A DNA stretch of 64,000 nt from the NCBI GenBank assembly GCA_025924315.1, contig JAICIO010000007.1, positions 45,982 through 109,981 of the forward strand, written 5' to 3'. Source of the DNA: Phycisphaerae bacterium. Its GTDB lineage: Bacteria; Planctomycetota; Phycisphaerae; Tepidisphaerales; Tepidisphaeraceae. Under the pieces are notes generated by a model, which had not been told where the DNA came from, searched no databases, and saw only the letters and a program-made list of their open reading frames with translations. Shown here piece by piece: positions 46,704 through 55,210 of the stretch (its first letter is position 1; each line of letters opens with the position of its first letter). The position numbers were made by a program, and so were the translations under genes.

Positions 46704-47375
46704 ATGGGAAGAGTGAAGCGCGAGTGCCCCGGCGGGTTGATCTTTCACGTGTTGAACCGGTCCGTTGCTCGAATTCCCCTTTTTAAGCGCGAGCGTGATT
46801 ACGTGGCGTGGGAGGAGACAGTTGTCCACGCGCTCAACCGGTATCCGATGGACCTGCTTAGCTACTGCGCAATGCCAAATCACTGGCATTTGGTCCTTCG
46901 ACCGCGACGTGACAGGGACCTTTCAAAGTTCATGCAGTGGTTCACGCTCACGCATGCTCAACGCTGGCGAACGGCGCACCAAACGGTGGGATTTGGGCCG
47001 CTGTATCAGGGACGATATAAATCGTTTCCCATCGAATGCGATGAGCATCTGTTGACAGTTCTGCGGTACGTCGAACGAAACGCGCTCCGCGCCGGGCTCT
47101 GCGATGATGTCGCGGATTGGCGATGGGGAAGCTTCTACGCGCGGATCACGCGAGAATCTGCGCTGCATGAACTGCTCCACACATGGCCAATTGAGATGCC
47201 GAAAAATTGGCGCCGGCTTCTCAATACCCCACAAACCGATGCCGAAGAAGAAGCGGTGGCCAAGAGCATTCGTCGCTCCTGTCCCTTCGGCTCACCAGCC
47301 TGGCAACAGAGAACAGCGAAGGAGCTTTCGTTAACCGCATGCTTTCGTCCGCCTGGTCGTCCCCGGATTAACTAA
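46704..47375 (+). CDS. REP-associated tyrosine transposase (RAYT, Y1/HUH)
   Basis: 223 residues. The HUH metal-binding motif is HWH (60-62 in AMPNHWHLVL) and the catalytic tyrosine is probably Tyr122 (LRYVERNALRAGL); both are intact. RAYT enzymes nick REP hairpins and are domesticated rather than freely mobile. Four REP copies (46587, 46644, 47442 and 47520), all in the same orientation, flank the gene. No inverted terminal repeats of an insertion sequence were seen. This gene is the only recognisable mobile-type enzyme in the window, so it is also a candidate for acting on the other palindromes, although sequence match is lacking. Confidence 0.93.
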   Translation: MGRVKRECPGGLIFHVLNRSVARIPLFKRERDYVAWEETVVHALNRYPMDLLSYCAMPNHWHLVLRPRRDRDLSKFMQWFTLTHAQRWRTAHQTVGFGPLYQGRYKSFPIECDEHLLTVLRYVERNALRAGLCDDVADWRWGSFYARITRESALHELLHTWPIEMPKNWRRLLNTPQTDAEEEAVAKSIRRSCPFGSPAWQQRTAKELSLTACFRPPGRPRIN

Positions 47376-47441
47376 GAAGCAATCACATTCAGTCCGCGCA
47401 GTCTCCTCCCCAGAATCGCGAGAGAAAACCATGCGGAGAAC

Positions 47442-47543
47442 AACGGTGTCGGGTACCGTTTTTTCATCTTCGCTGAAGATTACAGGGCCATGGTAAAACC
47501 GATAAATGGTGAATGCGGAAACGGTGTCGGGTACCGTTTTTTT
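47442..47543. repeat. RAYT-associated REP sequences, downstream pair
   Basis: Two further copies of AACGGTGTCGGGTACCG plus a T-run, at 47442-47464 and 47520-47543, separated by 55 bases. Same orientation as the upstream pair. Confidence 0.88.
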
Positions 47544-47575
47544 CCCACTTTTCGGCGCGGTGCGGGGGTTATGAG

Positions 47576-49615
47576 TTAGATGAACTCTTTGCACTCTTCG
47601 AGTTCGTTTTCGATGGCTCGGATGAGCTGAGAACGGGCGGAGTTGCCTTTGATGTCTTCGGGGGTGACGGGTTTCCATCGGCCGGGGACCAGGACTTGCG
47701 ATTCGATGAAACGCTCCATCGTGCGCTGAAGTTCCTTGCGGGAGAGATCGTCCTTCATCGTGGCGATTTCGTTCACGACGTTGATGATCGCGTTGCCGGT
47801 CATGCGGCGTTCGTAGTTGATCACCGCCGATCTTTCGCTCAGCTGCTTGAGGACATCTTCGTATCGTCCGACGACGGCGGCGAGGCGCTGGTAGCACTTC
47901 TGGAAGTTGATCGCGCGGGCGTTGCGCGTCGCAGTCATTTTTAAATCGCGGCGCGACGCATAGCTCGCGGCCATGGTTTGGCAGAAACGCTGCGGATCCA
48001 TCATGCGGCCGAACTTTGCGCCGCATTCGTTCAGATAAAACGCGGGAAGCTCGCGCAGAAGGTTACGGATGAGGAAAACCGGTGAGTGGGTAATGCCGTC
48101 GGCGAGTTTTTCCATCCCGCGATTGACTTTCACTTCTTCGAAGAAGGAAAGGGCGCGGCGGAGGTCGCCAATTTCGGAGCGGCCGCGCTTGCGCAGCGTC
48201 TCGATCTGCTCGGATGTGAAACCGAGCCGCCAGAGGATCCGCCACTCGCGCTCGCGCTCGAAGAACGCGTCGAATTGCTCCAGGCAGTTCTCCGTGCGGA
48301 ATAGTTGCAAATTCAACTTTCGGCCTGTACGCGCGAAGTGCGCTGCCTGCGCGAACACCTTCACCAGCTCACGGGCCCAGAAGCGCTGCTCGGTGAGCGT
48401 AGATGAGAAGCGATCGGTGTCGTCGTAGCGGTACTTGTCGTGCTTCGCGGCGAACTGGCGGATCGAGCCATAATCGAGGATCGCGCCACTGGCGAGGATG
48501 TTGTCGCCGTCCCACGCGAGCCAATTGAAGATGTATTCTTCTTCGCAAATCGCGGCGAGTTTACCGTAGGCGCGAGCGATGTACGTGAGCGCCCGGCGAT
48601 AGCGTTCCTTTGGATCGCGCGGAAGCGTCCACTCGCCATTGGCGACCTGCCGATCGATGAAATAATCGAGCGAAGCTTTCAATCCCGCATGCCGTCCCTG
48701 CTTCAAATAGCGGAAGATGTGGGCCGGACGAATGAGATTCGGCGCTGCGCGCACGCCGATGGCGGTGCCGTCCGAGAAATCGATGATCGCGAGCGTGCGC
48801 TCTGTGGGAAATCCGCTCTTGTGGAACGCTTCGCTCATCAGCGCGGTGCCGAGCATTTCGTCGAGATCCGCGCGCCCGCACGAATAGCCCCAGCTGTCAT
48901 CGCCGGTTTTCACGGGGCCATCCGCGATCTGCGCGCCGGGGCTGAGGCGCGTCGCACCGGTGCCGCGGCTCGAAACGTCGTACATCTTCTTCGCGGTTTT
49001 GATGCAGCCGTTCCAGATGGCGCGACCATCGCCGCTGTTCAGCCCCCGCTTGTCCTTGTGCTGCGCCTGTAAATAGCGCGTCGCCATGTACGGATGCGGG
49101 CGCACGGTCTTCTGGTCAATTCCGCCCTTCGCCAGGTCGTACTCATTGATAATCTGCAGCGCGAACGTATCGAGGATCGATTGCTCGAGCGAGCGCGTGA
49201 GTTGATCGGCGTGATTCGCGGGAATCAGTTCGAGCTCGCGGGCCAGATCGTAATTGAAATAGACCACGCGTCCGCCGGGGCGCGTGCGGGCGTGATAGTC
49301 GACGTATCCATCCGGCGAAACCTCGCGCCAGGGGTGCTGGCCGTCGAGGCATTTGAACTTCTCGTACATGTCCGATCCGTCTGGCGAGCGGATTGGGCGC
49401 AGAAATCCAGCCTGCACCCAGCGTTGCATTAATTTGCATCGGTTGAAGTGATTGGGGGAATGAAGCAGATCAGGCGAAAACTGGGCGTCCGAGAACCACG
49501 ATGAGGTGTGCGATTTCCCAATGCGAATCGGGGAATCTGCGATGAAATTTCCGCCTTCAACGATTTTATCGGACCAGGGTATGATGCACATCGATGGCAA
49601 AAGAAGTTTCGCCAT
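47576..49615 (-). CDS. Divergent SelO/YdiU-like protein (putative AMPylase)
   Basis: 679 residues from ATG 49615; a longer frame and an alternative ATG at 49591 exist, none with a clear Shine-Dalgarno. The middle resembles the SelO pseudokinase fold: SGDGRAIWNGCIK, then SSRGTGATRLSPG, TALMSEAFHKSGFPTERTLAI, RAAPNLIRPAHIFRYLK, and later WDGDNILASGAILDYGS aligned with the N..DN..G..IDYG motif that binds Mg-ATP. SelO enzymes transfer AMP to proteins. The lysine in the usual LKGAG motif appears as Arg here (SSRGTG, by eye), so activity may be altered. The N-terminal 120 residues and C-terminal 200 do not match SelO. Confidence 0.72.
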   Translation of the reverse strand: MAKLLLPSMCIIPWSDKIVEGGNFIADSPIRIGKSHTSSWFSDAQFSPDLLHSPNHFNRCKLMQRWVQAGFLRPIRSPDGSDMYEKFKCLDGQHPWREVSPDGYVDYHARTRPGGRVVYFNYDLARELELIPANHADQLTRSLEQSILDTFALQIINEYDLAKGGIDQKTVRPHPYMATRYLQAQHKDKRGLNSGDGRAIWNGCIKTAKKMYDVSSRGTGATRLSPGAQIADGPVKTGDDSWGYSCGRADLDEMLGTALMSEAFHKSGFPTERTLAIIDFSDGTAIGVRAAPNLIRPAHIFRYLKQGRHAGLKASLDYFIDRQVANGEWTLPRDPKERYRRALTYIARAYGKLAAICEEEYIFNWLAWDGDNILASGAILDYGSIRQFAAKHDKYRYDDTDRFSSTLTEQRFWARELVKVFAQAAHFARTGRKLNLQLFRTENCLEQFDAFFEREREWRILWRLGFTSEQIETLRKRGRSEIGDLRRALSFFEEVKVNRGMEKLADGITHSPVFLIRNLLRELPAFYLNECGAKFGRMMDPQRFCQTMAASYASRRDLKMTATRNARAINFQKCYQRLAAVVGRYEDVLKQLSERSAVINYERRMTGNAIINVVNEIATMKDDLSRKELQRTMERFIESQVLVPGRWKPVTPEDIKGNSARSQLIRAIENELEECKEFI

Positions 49616-49998
49616 CGAGCCGTGGTCGCGTCCGGCGTATGGCGCGGCAGTGGTGAGAGCATTTCCTGGGGAGGTTGGCCGGAGTACACGCACCGGTCGG
49701 CCCGCTTTATCTGAAAACAATTGAACCGAACGCAAAGTAGGTGCGCCTGCGCGCGGGGACTGCGCGCAATCACCCGGCGGTTTGGCAGATCTATGGGAAT
49801 CAATGGATTCCGCAGCGCCGCTCGGGATTTTTCGCAAACGTTCGCGCTTCGCGGCGCTCTACGATTTCAGGGACTTGTGAATTCTCGCTCCTCTCCCTGT
49901 CGGGGGGCAGGGAGAGGCGGAGTTGACCAAATCATGGCTCAATCTCCTGGGTGAGTCTTTGCGTTGCCGCGGTTGCTGGAAAGTGTTAGGGGAGTTGT
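49616..49998. other. Intergenic region between SelO-like and LEPR-XLL genes
   Basis: This 383-base gap holds divergent regulatory space but no gene I can support. It contains a hairpin at 49890-49917 (CCTCTCCCTG..CAGGGAGAGG) and AGGGGAG eight bases ahead of the ATG at 49999. No promoter could be identified with confidence. Confidence 0.6.
49890..49917. repeat. CCTCTCCC-type hairpin
   Basis: Arms CCTCTCCCTG and CAGGGAGAGG. Similar hairpins occur at 53631 and 63851, so all three lie next to LEPR-XLL genes. Confidence 0.7.
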
Positions 49999-52900
49999 AT
50001 GAAGTCTTTAGTTAATCCAATCGAATCGCTGGAATCCCGGACCCTTCTCAGTGCCGGCCAGCTTGATCCGATGTTCAGCGGGGACGGACGGTTTACCGCG
50101 AGCATTCCCGGCAACATTACGATTACCGATGGCACCGCTCAGTCCGACGGAAAGATCCTCGCGGCCGGAACGATCGACGGCCCGAGCGGGAAAGATCTTT
50201 TCGTTGCGCGCGTCACGGCGGACGGCGCACTCGACACAAGTTTCAGCGGCGATGGGATCGCGACCGTCAGCATCGGAACGGCCGACGCGCTCGAAGCAAA
50301 TATCGTCGTCGATTCATCGGGGCGCATCGTTCTTTCCGGTGGAACGAAAAACTCTACTTCCGTTGTGCGGTTGTTGAGTAACGGCAGTCTCGACTCAAGC
50401 TTCAGCGGGGATGGAATCACCACGATTGCGACCCCAGGTGGCGCTGGAGACGATGTAGCTATTCAAAGCGACGGCAAAATTGTTTCGCTTGTTGGGTACG
50501 GAACACTTTTCCGTCTGACGATCTCGGGCGATCTCGATACGACGTACGGCAACAATGGTTTTGCTTCGATGCCGTCGTCGGTTGGAGGCACAGCACTGGC
50601 GATCGGCCCGAGCGACAAGGCGGTCGTTGTCGGCTTCGGCGAGGCACCGGGTCGAACGTCCTGGGATGGGATCGCGCGTTTTAACAGCGACGGGACGCTC
50701 GACAGCTCTTTCACCTACGACTCGTCACTCGGTGAAGATGCCAGCGGCGGACCGGGATACGCGATCACCGTCATTGCCTACGGCTACGACGACAACGGTC
50801 TCAGCGACGTCGCTGTCGGACTGGACAGTTCGATCTACGTGACCGGATTGACAAGCACCGAGCCGTCGCTTTTCACCGTCGGCAAGTTTTCCGCGGACGG
50901 GAAGCTTCAATGGTCTGACTACGCAATCAACGATCCGTTCTCCACGAGCTTAGGTCAAAAGATCGCGCTTCAGTCGGATGGCAAAGTGCTCGTCGGTGTT
51001 GATGGCTTAGCGTACGAAGGAGGCGCAGCAGACCTCGGAGACTTTATACTTCTGCGATACAACGCGGACGGCACCCGCGACGCGTCGTTCGGGCAAGCCG
51101 GCACTGTCCGCACCGACTTCACGGACTATAAAACTCTCGATCCCGAAGATGTGCCCTCAAGCGATATCCTCGCCGGAATTGCCGTAGTCGGCGGAAAATA
51201 TGTAGCCATTGGTGGCACCTCGACAGACGTTTTCGGACCAGCAGAGGGTCCGCTCGAAATCGCACGCTACGACGGCGGAGACACGCCTTATGTTTCGCCG
51301 GTGACGACATTGAGTGATGGTTCAATCCAAGTCGTTGGGACGGACGGCGCCGATCAGATTGTCAGTTCCGACCATGACGGATGGAAGGTGAATTCGAACG
51401 CGATTAATATCAACGGTGAAGTCCTTCTCTTCCCGAGCGATCCGAATACTTCGCTGAGGATTAATTCGTACGGCGGCGACGATTACATCCAAGTCGGTGA
51501 GCCATTCCATACTCTCAACGTGCAGATCGATGCCGGCGCGGATAACGACATCGTGTACAGCTCCGCGAGCGCTTCAATCATCTACGGCGGCGATGGCAAC
51601 GATTATTTAAACACACAGGATGGCGGTCCGAGCACCATCTACGGCGGCGTCGGCCAGGACACGCTCAGCGGCTCGGATAACGCCGACTCCCTCTTCGGCG
51701 AAGGCGGAAACGATTATCTCCTCGGCAACGGCGGCGACGATCACCTCGACGGCGGCGGCGGAAGTGACTCCGCCTTTGGAATGGGTGGCAACGACCAGCT
51801 CATCGGCGGCAGTGGAAACGATCGACTCGAGGGTGGCGCGGACAACGACGTGCTCGAAGGCCAGAGCGGCGACGACAGCGTCTACGGCAACGCCGGGCAA
51901 GATGCGCTTTCCGGCGGGAGCGACAACGATCTGCTCGACGGCGGAACAGGTCCTGACTACATCGAAGGCGACGACGGAGAAGACACCGTCAGCTATGCCG
52001 CTCGAAATAATCCAGTCAATGTCTCGCTCGACGATCTTCCCAATGACGGAGAATCGGGCGAACAAGACAACGTTCGATCGAGCGTCGAAGACATCGTCGG
52101 CGGCGCGGGAAATGACACGCTCACCGGCTCGTCCGCCAACAATCGCATGTACGGACTCGCCGGCGATGACGTGATTCATCTCGCCGGGGGGAATGACTAC
52201 GCCGAGGGCGGCGCCGGGAACGACTTTATCGACGGCGGCGCAGGAACAGACACACTCTACGGCAACAGCGGCGACGATACGCTGCAAGGCGACAACTCCG
52301 CGGATGTTCTCGACGGCGGCACCGGTAACAACACCATCAACAGCGGCGGCACTTCGAGCGCGCCATCACCGGTTGTCCTCGGCGATGATGGGACGCTATC
52401 CATTACCGGCACATCCGGCCCGGATGAGCTCACGCTCAAGCAGGATTATCGGGGGCCCGTGAACGTCATCCTGAACGGCACGACATTCACATTTGATACC
52501 GCGAAGGTGAAGGCGATCGTCGCGCATCTTGGCGGTGGGAACGATCATGTCGTGAACGAGGCGACGGCGAACCAGTTAGCGGAGGGGCCGGCGGCTTATT
52601 CCGTCGTGCTCTGGGGCGAAGGCGGCGACGACGTCTTCGAGTTTCCGTTTGTTGGAAATGATTTCGATGTGACAAACGACACCGCTTACGGCGGCAGCGG
52701 AAACGATCGGTTTGAGATTGACGCCGGGCATTCGCCGGTCCTTTTTGGCGAGTCGGGTGACGACATAGTTCAGTCGGTTGCTGACGATGCGATCGCGACA
52801 GTTGACGGCGGAAGCGGAATCGACACCGAAGATTATCGCGAGCGGCTTCTCGACGTTCATGATGTGTATGTCGGCGCCAACGTCGAGAACTTCTACGACG

Positions 52901-53610
52901 GCGACACCGTCGGGCATTTCATCCACGGAAACGATCTGGCGAATCACATCATCGGCACCGATCAGAACGACACGATCGACGGCGGCGGTGGGAACGACAC
53001 GATCGACGGGTCCCTCGGCGACGATTCGATCATCGGCGGAGTCGGCGCGGATCGCATCGACGGCGGCGAAGGCAACGACTTCATCAGCGGCGGTGGTGGA
53101 AATGATTATGCCATCGGTGGAATCGGCGCGGACGTCATCCAGGGCAACGCGGGCAATGACACGCTCGACGGGCAAGGCGGAAACGATGCCGTTTTCGGCG
53201 GCAGCGGCGACGACACGGTTTCCGGCGGCGGAAACAACGATTACGTCGAAGGCGACGACGGCAACGATCACGTAATCGGCAACGGCGGCGACGATTCGCT
53301 TCGCGGTGGATCAGGCGACGACATTCTCGAAGGCGACAGCGGGAACGACACCATTCTCGGTGAAGACGGCGTCGATGCGCTCTTCGGCGGAAGCGGTAAC
53401 GACAACCTCGACGGCGGCGCCAATCGCGATTACCTCGAAGGCAACACCGGCCAGGACACCGTCTTCGGCGGCGGCGGCAACGACACCTTCCGCACGCGCG
53501 ACAACGAGATCGATCATGTCGATGGCGGCCTCGGCACCGACACCGCCCAAGTCGACAACAGCGCGAGCGTGAAAGACGACGTGCTCAATATTGAAAACTT
53601 TATCGCCTGA
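49999..53610 (+). CDS. LEPR-XLL delta-60/RTX repeat protein
   Basis: 1203 residues. The N-terminus carries the LEPR-XLL-type motif LESRTLLSAG (residues 10-19) without a normal signal peptide. Delta-60 repeats fill about 20-430 (GALDTSFSGDGIATV, DGKIVSLVGYG). Then SDGSIQVVGTDGADQI opens an RTX region to the C-terminus with dozens of GGxGNDxL nonapeptides, which should fold as calcium-binding beta-rolls. A second GTLSITGTSGPDEL domain near 800 splits the RTX into two arrays. There is no C-terminal anchor. AGGGGAG precedes the ATG. Surface or secreted; partner genes follow on the same strand. Confidence 0.9.
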   Translation: MKSLVNPIESLESRTLLSAGQLDPMFSGDGRFTASIPGNITITDGTAQSDGKILAAGTIDGPSGKDLFVARVTADGALDTSFSGDGIATVSIGTADALEANIVVDSSGRIVLSGGTKNSTSVVRLLSNGSLDSSFSGDGITTIATPGGAGDDVAIQSDGKIVSLVGYGTLFRLTISGDLDTTYGNNGFASMPSSVGGTALAIGPSDKAVVVGFGEAPGRTSWDGIARFNSDGTLDSSFTYDSSLGEDASGGPGYAITVIAYGYDDNGLSDVAVGLDSSIYVTGLTSTEPSLFTVGKFSADGKLQWSDYAINDPFSTSLGQKIALQSDGKVLVGVDGLAYEGGAADLGDFILLRYNADGTRDASFGQAGTVRTDFTDYKTLDPEDVPSSDILAGIAVVGGKYVAIGGTSTDVFGPAEGPLEIARYDGGDTPYVSPVTTLSDGSIQVVGTDGADQIVSSDHDGWKVNSNAININGEVLLFPSDPNTSLRINSYGGDDYIQVGEPFHTLNVQIDAGADNDIVYSSASASIIYGGDGNDYLNTQDGGPSTIYGGVGQDTLSGSDNADSLFGEGGNDYLLGNGGDDHLDGGGGSDSAFGMGGNDQLIGGSGNDRLEGGADNDVLEGQSGDDSVYGNAGQDALSGGSDNDLLDGGTGPDYIEGDDGEDTVSYAARNNPVNVSLDDLPNDGESGEQDNVRSSVEDIVGGAGNDTLTGSSANNRMYGLAGDDVIHLAGGNDYAEGGAGNDFIDGGAGTDTLYGNSGDDTLQGDNSADVLDGGTGNNTINSGGTSSAPSPVVLGDDGTLSITGTSGPDELTLKQDYRGPVNVILNGTTFTFDTAKVKAIVAHLGGGNDHVVNEATANQLAEGPAAYSVVLWGEGGDDVFEFPFVGNDFDVTNDTAYGGSGNDRFEIDAGHSPVLFGESGDDIVQSVADDAIATVDGGSGIDTEDYRERLLDVHDVYVGANVENFYDGDTVGHFIHGNDLANHIIGTDQNDTIDGGGGNDTIDGSLGDDSIIGGVGADRIDGGEGNDFISGGGGNDYAIGGIGADVIQGNAGNDTLDGQGGNDAVFGGSGDDTVSGGGNNDYVEGDDGNDHVIGNGGDDSLRGGSGDDILEGDSGNDTILGEDGVDALFGGSGNDNLDGGANRDYLEGNTGQDTVFGGGGNDTFRTRDNEIDHVDGGLGTDTAQVDNSASVKDDVLNIENFIA

Positions 53611-53630
53611 TGGGTGAGATGTTTCTCGTT

Positions 53631-53658
53631 CCTCTCCTCAATGGAGGGTGAGGAGAGG
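53631..53658. repeat. CCTCTCC-type hairpin
   Basis: Arms CCTCTCCTCA and TGAGGAGAGG, 20 bases after the LEPR-XLL stop; it may serve as terminator. Confidence 0.7.
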
Positions 53659-53694
53659 ACGAGTTATCCGGTTTGAGGTGGTCGCACTACGATC

Positions 53695-53769
53695 GTAGGG
53701 TCCGCTTCAGCGGACCGGTTATTCATCCGTTCGAAAAAAAGTTACCGGTCCGCTGAAGCGGACCCTACA
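53695..53769. repeat. Family A nested palindrome (GGTCCGC type)
   Basis: GTAGGGTCCGCTTCAGCGG arm with inverse. The right arm reads GTTACCGGTCC, one change from the usual AATAACC. It is between the first and second genes of the LEPR-XLL run. Confidence 0.88.
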
Positions 53770-53887
53770 AGAGTGCGATCGCTGCGGACACCGCGCTTTT
53801 TTTGGCGCTGCCCTTTTCGAGCCGTTCGCGTGCAATGACGCTTGTGCATGGAGGTTCCGGAGGTTGTTGATCCGAGGTGTGTGACCA

Positions 53888-54955
53888 ATGGAGTCGTTAG
53901 AAACGCGGCGGTTATTCGCCGCGGGTTTTGCTCATATCAGTGCGTCGGGAACGCTGCTCATCACCGGCACCAATGGCGATGATTCGATCAGCCTGACGCG
54001 TTCCGGCAATCAGCTTCAAGTCGCGCTCAACGAAAGCACGCTGAGTTTTTCCGAATCGCAGATCAAGCGCATCTATCTCGATGCAGGCGGCGGGGACGAT
54101 TTCGTTGTCGGCGACAATGCGATCACGCTGCGCACGACGATGCTCGGCGGCGACGGCGACGATCAGTTCACCGGCGACGGCGGCGAGAATTACCTCGCCG
54201 GCGGAAATGGGAACGATCGCCTGCAAGGCCTCGGCGGAAACGACACGCTCGACGGCGGCGCGGGCGCGGATTTCATGTTCGGCGCGACGGGGAACAACTT
54301 CGTCGATTATTCCTCGCGCACCAATCCGGTCATCGTGAAGCTCGGCGTGACGACCGCGACGCAGGGCGAGGCGGGCGAAGGCGACACCATCATTGAGATC
54401 AACGGCGTGATTGGGGGATCCGGAAACGATTCGATCAGCAACATCGATCCGACCGCGAATGTCACGCTTTACGGCGGAGCGGGCAACGACACGCTGACCG
54501 GCGGCGATGGCCGCGATTCGCTCATCGGCGGAATCGGTGCAGATGTGCTCGACGGCGGCGCGAACGGCGACACGCTCGCCGGCGAAGGCGGCAACGATCA
54601 GCTCGCGGGAAATCTCGGCGCTGACTGGCTCGACGGCGGCGCGGGCAACGATCGTCTTTTCGGCAACGGCGGGGTCGATACGCTCGTCACCGGCAGTGGA
54701 AACGATCAAGCCTACGGCGCCGGCGGAAACGATTTCCTCTACGGCAACGCCGGCAATGACACGCTCGACGGCGGCGCCGGCAACGACCGCATGCTCGGCT
54801 CGGGCGGCGACAACACAATGATGGGCGAATCCGGGAACGACACGATCATCTCGTCCGCCGCCGCATCCGACATCGTGAACGGCGGAAGCGGCACCGACAG
54901 CGGCACGTTCAACGCGAGCGACGTCGCGTCGTCGATCGAACACATCCTCGCGTAG
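53888..54955 (+). CDS. Short LEPR-XLL-type RTX protein
   Basis: 355 residues. It starts directly with a LEPR-XLL variant, MESLETRRLFAAG, so the motif is at residues 4-13. No delta-60 part: GTLLITGTNGDDSISLTRSG opens an RTX array (about 65-345) with GGNGNDRL-type nonapeptides, interrupted by a segment VDYSSRTNPVIVKLGVTT that also appears in the larger proteins. It ends in SSIEHILA. It looks like the RTX module of its neighbours without the rest and may be their calcium-binding relative. Distance to the next gene is 255 bases. Confidence 0.88.
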   Translation: MESLETRRLFAAGFAHISASGTLLITGTNGDDSISLTRSGNQLQVALNESTLSFSESQIKRIYLDAGGGDDFVVGDNAITLRTTMLGGDGDDQFTGDGGENYLAGGNGNDRLQGLGGNDTLDGGAGADFMFGATGNNFVDYSSRTNPVIVKLGVTTATQGEAGEGDTIIEINGVIGGSGNDSISNIDPTANVTLYGGAGNDTLTGGDGRDSLIGGIGADVLDGGANGDTLAGEGGNDQLAGNLGADWLDGGAGNDRLFGNGGVDTLVTGSGNDQAYGAGGNDFLYGNAGNDTLDGGAGNDRMLGSGGDNTMMGESGNDTIISSAAASDIVNGGSGTDSGTFNASDVASSIEHILA

Positions 54956-54963
54956 CCGCGAGG
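54946..54963. terminator. Hairpin across the stop of the short RTX gene
   Basis: CCTCGCGTAGCCGCGAGG is a perfect 7-bp stem with a TAGC loop that contains the TAG stop; ACA and TGT extend it. There is no T-run, so termination is uncertain. The arm word CGCGAGG recurs in the repeat at 28120. Confidence 0.45.
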
Positions 54964-55115
54964 TGTATGTTGTCTTCAATCCGACTCTTGCGACGCAAAC
55001 GGAATTGCAAAATCCGCCCTTCAACATTTCTCGGTAATTCCACTACAATATAAGGCAGACAACCAACGCGCGATGTGGCGTGAGAGTCATTTTCGCGTGC
55101 GTTGCTGTTCCCCTC

Positions 55116-55210
55116 AAAGGTGGGAATGCGCGTTCTTTTTTAAACCCTGATGCAGAGATCGCACGACCGGCGGATGGGCCGTTCGTGCATTTTTGATTTG
55201 GAGCCCATAT
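55116..55210 (+). promoter_or_regulatory. Conserved structured 5' leader, copy 1
   Basis: Blocks CAAAGGTGGGAATGC, AAACC..TGA, CGACCGGCGGATGGG and TTGGAGCCCATAT are shared with the leader at 60037. The third block lies in a hairpin with stem GCACGA/TCGTGC plus CGGC/GCCG, followed by ATTTTTGATTT and then the GGAG ribosome site. This placement is typical for an attenuator or riboswitch expression platform. The class is not known to me. Confidence 0.6.

Noticed and set aside
46484..47575. Complete insertion sequence around the transposase
   Set aside because: No terminal inverted repeats or target duplications; the flanking hairpins are REPs in direct orientation, as expected for RAYT loci.
49721..49998. 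Small gene upstream of the LEPR-XLL gene
   Set aside because: Short Arg-rich frames here have no ribosome site or domain, and the segment is better explained as a divergent regulatory region.
51590..53540. Dense short DNA repeats (GGCGGCGGNAACGA-like) resembling a tandem or CRISPR-like array
   Set aside because: They have a period of about 27 bases matching RTX nonapeptides in the coding frame, with no spacers of unique sequence, so they are coding repeats.
55116..55210. c-di-GMP-I (GEMM) riboswitch before the giant surface proteins
   Set aside because: The GGATGG and CAAAG words are suggestive, but the GEMM core with its tetraloop-receptor arrangement is not present in the right order.
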